A stretch of DNA of 64,000 bases. It comes from Spirosoma rigui (GTDB lineage: Bacteria > Bacteroidota > Bacteroidia > Cytophagales > Spirosomataceae). Both the position numbers and the translations under genes were made by a program. The notes under the pieces are model-generated. The model saw nothing but the letters and a program-made list of their open reading frames with translations. It ran no database searches and was not told the origin of the DNA. Of this stretch, positions 42,701 to 49,018 are shown piece after piece (the first letter of the stretch is position 1; every line of letters starts with the position of its first letter). The stretch is taken from NCBI RefSeq assembly GCF_002067135.1, contig NZ_CP020105.1, positions 4,402,001 through 4,466,000 of the forward strand, written 5' to 3'.

Positions 42701-44149
42701 CGACCGGTGATTATGACGGCGGCCGTCGCGTCGATGGGTTTTCTGCCGATGGCCCTCTCTACCTCGGCCGGTGCCGAAGTTCAGAAGCCGCTGGCAACGG
42801 TTGTCATCGGTGGGCTGGTGTCGGCCACACTACTTACCCTGGTGGTGCTGCCCGTCCTGTACAGTCTGGTCAGCAGACGCACCGCCAGCCCCCCGCCGGG
42901 TGACGACACTAACGCCCGCAAACTGCCCCATGCCGTAGCGGGACTGCTGCTGCTGAGCCTGCTGGGTGGGTCGGTGGCGCAGGCGCAGACCCGCTCCGGC
43001 CAACAACCCTTCACGGTCAACCAGGCCGTGGAGCAGGCGCTGCGCAGCAACGGCGGATTACAGGTTGCGGGGCTCGACGTTGCCCTGGCCCGGACGCTGG
43101 TACGAACAGCCTGGGATATTCCCCGGACGACGGTCGACTACCAGCGCGGACAGATCCAGTCGCGCCCCATCGACTACAGCCTGATGGTCATGCAGTCGGT
43201 AGCCTTTCCGGGTGTTTACGTGGCCCAGCGTAATCTGAGCCGGGCCCAGCAGCAGGTGGCCGAACGGCAGGTGACGGTCCAGCGTAGTGAACTCACACGC
43301 CAGGTGCGGCAGGCGTTTTACCAGTTGCGGGTCGACTACGAACGGCTCCGGCTCGTGCAGGCGCAGGACAGCCTGTACCGGCGGGCCGCCCACACCGCCG
43401 ACGTCCGGTACCGGACGGGCGAGGCCGGCCGACTCGAGCAGGTGTCGGCCACGACGCGGCAGCGGGACATCGAAAACCGGATCGCCCGCCTGAAAACGGA
43501 TATATCGGTAGGCCAGCAAACCCTGGCTATCCTACTTCAGCAGCCGGGGCCTATCCTCATCGACACGCTGACCCCTATCCGGGTGCAGCCCGTTTTTCCC
43601 GAACCAGCCCTGTCCGGCAACCCCTTACTGGCCGTACTAAATCAGCAGGTAGCGGTAAGCCGACGGCAGGTCGACCTGGAAAAGGCGCGGTTCTGGCCCG
43701 ACCTGCGGGTGGGCTACCTGACGCAGTCTATCGAGCAGCGACGCGGCTACGGCGTCTACCAAGTGGGTGTCTCGGTACCGCTGTTTATGGCTCCGCTCAA
43801 AGGACGGCTGGAAGCGGCCCGTCTGCAGGGCCAGATCGCCGACCGTCAGCTCAACTACCAGGCGCAGCGGCTCACGGGTGAATTAAACATCCGGAGTCAG
43901 CAGTACCAGCAGGCAATCAGTAACCTCAACTACTACGAGACATCGGCCCTGCCCCAGGCCAACCTGATCTTGCGGACGGCCGAACGCAGCTACCAGACCG
44001 GCGAAATCGAATACCTCGAATTTGCCCAGAGTGCGGCCCAGGCCTGGCTCATCCGAGAGCAGTACCTCGACGCCGTCGCCCAGTATAACCAGGCACTCAT
44101 CGACCAGGAAGCCCTGGCCGGTTACACCCCAACCCCATCGAATCCATGA
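39797..44149 (+). CDS. Heavy-metal RND pump CusA/CzcA fused to a TolC-family outer membrane channel
   Basis: The 1450-residue protein has two parts. Residues 1-1035 form a complete heavy-metal RND pump, with IDAIPDITNNQVQVIT near the N-terminus and IDFGLLVDGAVIIVE in span 4 carrying the proton-relay Asp/Asp/Glu of CzcA-type pumps. Residues about 1075-1445 are a TolC/CusC-type channel. Between them, at about 1048-1066, lies a hydrophobic stretch ending AVAGLLLLSLLGG...AQAQ, which looks like an internal signal peptide. The reading frame is continuous, so the two parts are one gene. The pump should export Cu/Ag or Zn/Co/Cd ions. The adaptor CusB-like gene overlaps by 4 bp. Confidence 0.9.
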   Translation: MLYKVIQLSIRHKLMVVLGVVALVAWGTYALRQLPIDAIPDITNNQVQVITQAPALAAQEIEPFITFPLEAALRNVPGVTEIRSISRFGLSVITVVFDENTPTYQARQLVTEQLKTAEKDLRDGSPQLAPITTGLGEIYQYVLRPKPGYEQRYSPTELRTIQDWVVKRQLSGVPGVVEVSSLGGFLKEYEVRINPERLRAMDVTLSEVFDALSDNNANTGGSYIEKGPEAFFIRGQGTVGTTDEIGQIVVKNRDATPVLVRDVATVGLGHAVRYGAMTRNGQGEVVGGIVLMLKGASSDGVIEGVKERMATIQKTLPPGLLIDPFLDRKTLIDKAIDTVTHNLIEGGIIVMSVLLLLLGNWRAGLVVASVIPLCLLFALGMMHVFGVSANLMSLGAIDFGLLVDGAVIIVESMIFQIVHTQVARTKSMDDIALDSANRLMRSALFGQLIILIVYIPILSLTGIEGKMFRPMALTVGFAIFGAMLLCVTYVPMVAAAFLRKDIREEGTLADRIMKFGYRLYAPLLEKALRWRMTVLGLSAGLLAGAVALFMAMGGEFIPNLDEGDIAISLTLKPGSSLTQTVETTRRMETILKGGFPEVKDVISKIGTAEIPTDPMPIEAADVMVLLKEPGEWTTAATKPELIEKMRRALGVLPGLNLEFTQPIQLRFNELMTGVKSDIAIKIYGDDLDTLFAKANQAAAQLRSIPGVGDLKVEQIVGLPQMLVTYNRARLAQYGVSVGTVNRILKTAFAGEAAGVVFEGEKRFDLVVRLDSAYRQDIEDIRQLYVDLPSGQQIPLAELATIRYQSAPMQISRDNARRRITIGVNVRGRDVESLVGEMKTVLAKKVPLPVGYSYTYGGQFENLTKAKERLSIAVPLSLAMIGLLLFFTFGSVPQAFMIFSAIPLSAIGGILALWLRDMPFSISAGVGFIALFGIAVLNGIVLVSQFNQLEAEGVTDVLTRVRQATAIRFRPVIMTAAVASMGFLPMALSTSAGAEVQKPLATVVIGGLVSATLLTLVVLPVLYSLVSRRTASPPPGDDTNARKLPHAVAGLLLLSLLGGSVAQAQTRSGQQPFTVNQAVEQALRSNGGLQVAGLDVALARTLVRTAWDIPRTTVDYQRGQIQSRPIDYSLMVMQSVAFPGVYVAQRNLSRAQQQVAERQVTVQRSELTRQVRQAFYQLRVDYERLRLVQAQDSLYRRAAHTADVRYRTGEAGRLEQVSATTRQRDIENRIARLKTDISVGQQTLAILLQQPGPILIDTLTPIRVQPVFPEPALSGNPLLAVLNQQVAVSRRQVDLEKARFWPDLRVGYLTQSIEQRRGYGVYQVGVSVPLFMAPLKGRLEAARLQGQIADRQLNYQAQRLTGELNIRSQQYQQAISNLNYYETSALPQANLILRTAERSYQTGEIEYLEFAQSAAQAWLIREQYLDAVAQYNQALIDQEALAGYTPTPSNP

Positions 44150-45324
44150 CAACGCAAGTCCGCAATGATAAGACCGCAGCGATCGGATACGTTCTGCTGG
44201 CCAACCTCGCCATCGCCTGCTCCCCCTCGTCAACATCCACCCAGCCCACGACTGCTTCAGCCGATAAACCACAGGCGGCAACGGTTGTGATTACCGATGC
44301 CCAGATCCGCCAGACGGGGATCAAGCTGGGCGGTGTTGACACGCTCACGCTGGGCAAAACCATTCAGGCCACCGGCCGACTGGAAGCCCCCCCCGCCGAC
44401 TGGGCCACCGTTAGTCCGCCCATGGGCGGTTTTGTGCGTACGACGCGGCTGGTCGAAGGCGACTACGTCCGAAAAGGGCAGGTTCTGGTGACGCTGGAAC
44501 ACCCCGACTACGTGAAGCTCCAGCAGGAGTACCTGCAAGCCGTGGCGCAGCTCCGTTTTCAGCGGCAGGAACTGGATCGGCAAACGGTACTGGCGCGGGA
44601 AGAGGTGGGCGCCCGGCGCAAATTCCAGCAGGCCTCCGCCGACTTCGAAACGACGCGGGCGCTGGTTACCTCGCTCGAAGCGCAGCTGGCGCAGCTTCAC
44701 CTGTCGGTTGAGGCCCTGCAAAAAGGTACCATCAGCCGGACCATTTCGCTGCCGGCACCCATCAGCGGCTACGTCGACAAGGTAAACCTGCGCATCGGCC
44801 AGTACGTTACCTCGACCGACATTCTGGTGAACATCGTCAACAAAGATCACCTTCATCTGGAGCTGCATGTCTTTGAAAACGACATCAGCCAGATTCGGGA
44901 AGGTCAGCTGGTACGGTTCACGCTGCCCCAGCAGCAGGCTGGCGAATTACTGGCCCGGGTCCACCGCGTTGGGCAGGCCTTCGACGAACAAACAAAAACC
45001 ATCCTGGTCCACGCCGATCTGGTCAGCAAAGACTACAAGCGGCTGATTCCGGGTTCCTACGTCCGGGCCCGCATTCTGGCGCAGCCCCGGCAGGTGGTGG
45101 CCCTGCCCGAAGAGGCCGTCGTGCTGGACGGTAAACGGTCCATCGTGTACACGGCCTCGGCCGACCCTTCGGCGGGGGGGTACCGGTTTGCCGCCGTACC
45201 GGTAAAAACGGGTGTTACCCAGAATCACATGATCGAAGTAACGCTGCCGCCTACCCTCCGCAACGCAACGACCCTCGTTCGGGCGGGGGCTTACTTCGTC
45301 AGTGCCGAACGAGCCAAAGAGTAG
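44146..45324 (+). CDS. RND efflux periplasmic adaptor, CusB/CzcB-like lipoprotein
   Basis: The 392-residue protein has a lipobox (LAIAC, Cys25) and the adaptor layout. A barrel-sandwich hybrid domain (VSPPMGGFVRTTRLVEGDYVRKG, later AP.SGYVDKVNLRIGQYV) encloses a helical hairpin (about 125-200). A beta-barrel and a membrane-proximal domain ending in TLRNATTLVRAGAY follow. It bridges the inner membrane pump and the outer membrane channel. The start overlaps the stop of the fused pump gene (ATGA), a strong sign of coupled translation. Confidence 0.93.
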   Translation: MTTQVRNDKTAAIGYVLLANLAIACSPSSTSTQPTTASADKPQAATVVITDAQIRQTGIKLGGVDTLTLGKTIQATGRLEAPPADWATVSPPMGGFVRTTRLVEGDYVRKGQVLVTLEHPDYVKLQQEYLQAVAQLRFQRQELDRQTVLAREEVGARRKFQQASADFETTRALVTSLEAQLAQLHLSVEALQKGTISRTISLPAPISGYVDKVNLRIGQYVTSTDILVNIVNKDHLHLELHVFENDISQIREGQLVRFTLPQQQAGELLARVHRVGQAFDEQTKTILVHADLVSKDYKRLIPGSYVRARILAQPRQVVALPEEAVVLDGKRSIVYTASADPSAGGYRFAAVPVKTGVTQNHMIEVTLPPTLRNATTLVRAGAYFVSAERAKE

Positions 45325-45390
45325 CCCGGCAAACAGTTTCTTTTGTTAACAGTAGTACGTATATGAACGGGGAAACCCAATTGATAGAGT

Positions 45391-46278
45391 ATGGAACCAT
45401 CCACGCTGGAGCCCCACAAAGCGAAACGGGGCGAACAAACCACTCTCGTCGGCATCGCCGTCAATGTTGGGCTGGTGCTGGTCAAAGGAACGGCCGGCTG
45501 GCTGGGCAACTCCTACGCCCTCATTGCTGACGCCCTCGAATCGGCCACCGATATTGTGACCTCTATTTTTGTGTGGATCGGATTGCGGACGGCCTCGAAA
45601 GCACCCGACCGGAACCACCATTATGGCCACGGGAAGGCAGAACCCCTGGCTACGATCGTTGTGGCGCTGGCGCTGGTTGGGGCCGCCATTCTGATTGCGG
45701 TACAAAGCATCGAGAACATCCAGACGCCCCACGCTATTCCGAAACCATTTACACTGGCCGTACTGGCGGGAGTCGTCATTGTGAAGGAAGTGCTATTCCG
45801 GCGCGTTACCAAAGTGGGCGACGAGGTAGAGAGCAGCGCGGTAAAAGCCGATGCCTGGCACCACCGTAGCGATGCCATTACCTCCCTCACGGCGTTCATT
45901 GGCATTAGCATCGCCCTCATCGGCGGGCCGGGCTACGAAAGTGCGGACGACTGGGCCGCGCTGCTGGCATCGGCGTTTATTATGTACAACGCCTACCACA
46001 TCTTTCGCCCGTCGTTTGGTGAAATCATGGACGAGACCCCGGCGGGCAACTGGCAGCCTGAACTGGAAGCCATTGCCCTGCGCGTACCACAGGTAAAAGG
46101 TATCGACAAATTCCGGGTCCGGAAAACGGGGTTTGAGTACTTCGTCGATCTGCACGTGCTGGTACCCGGCGACCTGAGTGTCAGCGAAGGACACGTTATC
46201 GCCCATGCGGTCAAGGCAGCCATCATTGCCGACAAGCCGGCGGTGTACGATGTACTGGTTCACATTGAACCCGTCTGA
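45391..46278 (+). CDS. Cation diffusion facilitator (CDF) metal transporter
   Basis: The 295-residue protein has the CDF membrane domain with six spans and a cytoplasmic C-terminal domain. Transport-site residues are visible in span 2 (ALESATDIV, where Glu replaces the first Asp of the usual DxxxD) and span 5 (HHRSD). HHYGHGKAEPLA follows span 3, and a C-terminal His lies in VHIEPV. CDF proteins export Zn, Fe, Mn, Co or Cd in exchange for protons. It lies 66 bp after cusB and probably belongs to the same metal-resistance unit. The span-2 Glu makes the metal preference uncertain. Confidence 0.9.
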   Translation: MEPSTLEPHKAKRGEQTTLVGIAVNVGLVLVKGTAGWLGNSYALIADALESATDIVTSIFVWIGLRTASKAPDRNHHYGHGKAEPLATIVVALALVGAAILIAVQSIENIQTPHAIPKPFTLAVLAGVVIVKEVLFRRVTKVGDEVESSAVKADAWHHRSDAITSLTAFIGISIALIGGPGYESADDWAALLASAFIMYNAYHIFRPSFGEIMDETPAGNWQPELEAIALRVPQVKGIDKFRVRKTGFEYFVDLHVLVPGDLSVSEGHVIAHAVKAAIIADKPAVYDVLVHIEPV

Positions 46279-46392
46279 ACATGAATGGTGTGGGCTGGGC
46301 GATGTGTGTACCCAATGGCTGGTTCGTCTGCCCTGCGTAACCACGACCAGAGACTGTGTAGTCCGAGTTCACCCTACGTTGCTGATCCGGGT

Positions 46393-46470
46393 CGTTGGCG
46401 CTGCGCAGCCAATACGTTCTGCTGTTGCCCGCAGGTAGTAGCTTGATGTATTGACTGCGCAGCGCCAACG
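46393..46470 (+). terminator. Long hairpin, 23-nt arms with one mismatch
   Basis: CGTTGGCGCTGCGCAG (46393-46408) pairs perfectly with 46455-46470. The stem extends to AATAC/GTATT with one C-A mismatch. The loop is 32 nt. It lies between the CDF and cyclase genes. Confidence 0.7.
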
Positions 46471-46522
46471 AACACGATACCGTATCGCTGGCTATCTTCA
46501 TGCGCTGTTAACAACATAGTTT

Positions 46523-47293
46523 ATGCCCCGTATCATCGACCTGTCGAAACCCATTCGGTACAACGCCGGCGACCCCTGGTTCATGCGCGTTCGGATCAAA
46601 CACAAACCCCACCGCCAGGCTCGCTGGCTTATCCGGTTCCTGGGCTTGCCGTTTCGGCTCTTCCCGACCAATTTTCTGGGCTGGGCCGATGACACCATCC
46701 AGTCTATGGGCGTTCACGCCACTACCCACCTGGACGCGCCCTGGCACTATGCACCGGAGGTGGCCGGGCAACGCGCCAAAACGATCGATGAGATTCCGCT
46801 GGAATGGTGTTATGGCGATGGAGTCATGCTCGATCTGAGCCACAAGGCCGAATTCGACCCCATCACCAGTGCCGACCTTCAGGATGCGATGACTAAGACC
46901 GGGGTTACGCTCCGGCCGGCTATGATCGTTCTTATCCGAACGGGGCGGGACACGCGCAATGGCCAGAAAGACTTCGCCGACGTAGGTACCGGTATGAGTC
47001 CGGAAGCTACCCACTGGCTGATCGACCAGGGCATTAAAGTGATGGGTATTGATCAGTGGGGATGGGATCTGCCCCTGCGGCACATGATCAAGCAGGCGAA
47101 ACAGAGTGGCAATCGGGAGTACTTCTGGCAGTCGCACCTGGTGGGCCGCGAGCGGGAATACTGCCACATGGAACAGCTGGTCAATTTGGGAGCCTTACCC
47201 CCTACCGGTTTCAAAGTGTGCGTTTTCCCCCTCAAAATCGAAGGTGCTTCGGCAGCCCCCGCGCGGGTTGTTGCCATCCTGGATGAGCCATAA
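46523..47293 (+). CDS. Cyclase-family protein (kynurenine formamidase-like)
   Basis: The 256-residue protein has the family's metal motif HATTHLDAPWHY (HxxxHxDxxxH). A later acidic/His segment includes MGIDQWGWD and REYCHMEQL. Members hydrolyse small amides or lactones, such as N-formylkynurenine, in a manganese- or zinc-dependent way. It has no leader and no coding partner. Without tryptophan pathway genes nearby, the kynurenine role is not supported by context; only the fold is safe. Confidence 0.85.
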   Translation: MPRIIDLSKPIRYNAGDPWFMRVRIKHKPHRQARWLIRFLGLPFRLFPTNFLGWADDTIQSMGVHATTHLDAPWHYAPEVAGQRAKTIDEIPLEWCYGDGVMLDLSHKAEFDPITSADLQDAMTKTGVTLRPAMIVLIRTGRDTRNGQKDFADVGTGMSPEATHWLIDQGIKVMGIDQWGWDLPLRHMIKQAKQSGNREYFWQSHLVGREREYCHMEQLVNLGALPPTGFKVCVFPLKIEGASAAPARVVAILDEP

Positions 47294-47461
47294 ATACACC
47301 GGAAATCAGAACAATCCCGAGACTATCTCACTGAAAATCAGAACATTTATACCAGATTAGCAAATATAGGTTTATTGTTAAAAATTGTGTAGACGGTCGT
47401 TTTTTTTTCACATCCCGAAAATTTCCTGTATCTATAACAATATCTATAGCGTTAGTGAGGT

Positions 47462-48487
47462 ATGAATTTATTCAATTTCTTCACCAGTGATATAGCTATA
47501 GACCTGGGTACCGCCAATACCTTAATTATACATAAGGACCAGATTGTGGTCGATGAACCGTCCATTATCGCGATGAATAAGATCAGCGGTAAAGTACTGG
47601 CGATCGGCCATGAGGCCATGCAGATGCATGAGAAAACGAACGAGAACATCCGGACGATCCGCCCCCTGAAAGACGGCGTCATTGCCGATTTCACGGCCGC
47701 CGAACTAATGATTCGTGGCTTGATCCGGATGCTCGACAACAACAGCAAGCTTTTTTCGCCTTCACACCGGATGGTCGTTTCTATTCCGTCGGGTATCACC
47801 GAGGTAGAAAAGCGCGCCGTCAAGGATTCCTGCGAACATGCCGGTGCCAAAGAGGTGTACATGGTGTACGAACCCATTGCGGCTGCCATTGGCATTGGCA
47901 TCGACATTACCCAACCCAACGGTACCATGATCGTCGACATTGGTGGGGGTACCACCGAAATCGCGGTCATTGCTCTGTCGGGCATCGTGTGTGAGCAGTC
48001 CATTCGTACTGCCGGAGACGTATTCACCCGCGACATTGTCGATTACATCCGGCGCGAACATAACCTGTTCATCGGCGAACGGTCGGCCGAGCAGATCAAG
48101 ATGGTTGTTGGGTCGGCATTGGCAGAACTATCCAATCCACCGGACGACTACGAGGTTCGGGGCCGCGACCTGATGACGGGTATCCCGAAAGAAATCAAGG
48201 TTACCTACAGCGAAATCGCTTACGCGCTCGAAAAATCGGTTTCCAAAATTGAGGAGGCCACCATGAAAGCGCTGGAGATGGCTCCCCCCGAACTGTCGGC
48301 CGACATCTATACCAACGGCATTCACCTGACGGGTGGCGGTGCTTTACTGCACGGCCTCGACAAACGGTTATCCTCCAAGACCAAACTACCGGTCCACGTC
48401 GCCGACGCTCCGCTCAAAGCCGTTGTCAAAGGCACGGGCGAGGTGATCAAAGACATGGAGATGTACCGTTCGGTCCTGATCAGTTAG
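47462..48487 (+). CDS. mreB: Rod-shape-determining protein MreB
   Basis: The 341-residue actin-like protein has all MreB landmarks. These are an amphipathic N-terminus (MNLFNFFTSD), phosphate loop 1 (IDLGTANT), the central YEPIAAAIGIG, phosphate loop 2 (VDIGGGTTEIAVI), the adenosine motif GGALLHGLD and an RSVLIS end. MreB forms membrane-bound filaments that guide cell-wall synthesis. It is normally followed by mreC and mreD, but here the next gene (531 bp away) is an M14 peptidase, so this mreB stands alone or is a second copy. A tract of T residues and a TATCTATA repeat lie just upstream. Confidence 0.96.
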   Translation: MNLFNFFTSDIAIDLGTANTLIIHKDQIVVDEPSIIAMNKISGKVLAIGHEAMQMHEKTNENIRTIRPLKDGVIADFTAAELMIRGLIRMLDNNSKLFSPSHRMVVSIPSGITEVEKRAVKDSCEHAGAKEVYMVYEPIAAAIGIGIDITQPNGTMIVDIGGGTTEIAVIALSGIVCEQSIRTAGDVFTRDIVDYIRREHNLFIGERSAEQIKMVVGSALAELSNPPDDYEVRGRDLMTGIPKEIKVTYSEIAYALEKSVSKIEEATMKALEMAPPELSADIYTNGIHLTGGGALLHGLDKRLSSKTKLPVHVADAPLKAVVKGTGEVIKDMEMYRSVLIS

Positions 48488-48532
48488 GGCGGTTTTATTA
48501 TCCGGCTGCCCCTATCCTGGACGACCGCGTCC

Positions 48533-48581
48533 GGGTGTGACACGTTCACGCGCCCGGATGTAGGGTGTGATACGTTCACGC
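48533..48581. repeat. Two 19-bp operator-like repeats, 30 bp apart, after mreB
   Basis: GGGTGTGACACGTTCACGC (48533-48551) and GGGTGTGATACGTTCACGC (48563-48581) differ at one base. Each is an incomplete palindrome (GTGA-N5-TCAC). CCGGG/CCCGG arms flank each copy and could make a hairpin. Confidence 0.7.
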
Positions 48582-48623
48582 CCGGACGGAGCCGCCCAGG
48601 GTCCGCGCCCCACCCGTTCCGCA

Positions 48624-48689
48624 GGGCATAAGCATCCAGGCAGGTCTTTCCACGAAAGGCTTGCCCGGATGCTTATGCCCTCTTTTTTT
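48624..48689 (+). terminator. Intrinsic terminator with U-tract
   Basis: GGGCATAAGCATCC (from 48624) pairs with GGATGCTTATGCCC (to 48680), extended by a partly mismatched CAGGCAG/TTGCC. It is followed by TCTTTTTTT. It ends the transcript passing the two repeats, about 140 bp after mreB. Confidence 0.85.
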
Positions 48690-49018
48690 GGTCTATTCCT
48701 GACCCGGCCGCATCCACCTACTGCCGTTCCCATACCCATCCAACGTCGCACGAACCCTCTTATCAGGATGCACAACGGGGGAATTTTATTCGGCACTTCC
48801 GGTCATTAATAAAATTTATTAACTTATAATTGGCCTGCAATCTCCAGAATTCACTGACACAGTGTCGCAAGCCCGCTTAAATAGTATTCACCTGGGATTT
48901 GTTGGTTTTTTATCGGTACAACCGGTTTGCAGCCCCGTCTTCTGCCGCGTTGCCCCATCTTCCCACTCTGCATCATCACAACCTAATCAACCATATTAAC
49001 CAAGCTAACTCTCCTGCA

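Noticed and set aside
48533-48581. CRP-type binding sites
   Set aside because: TGTGA and TCACG are 5 bp apart rather than 6, and the sites lie after mreB rather than in front of a promoter. Described only as operator-like repeats.
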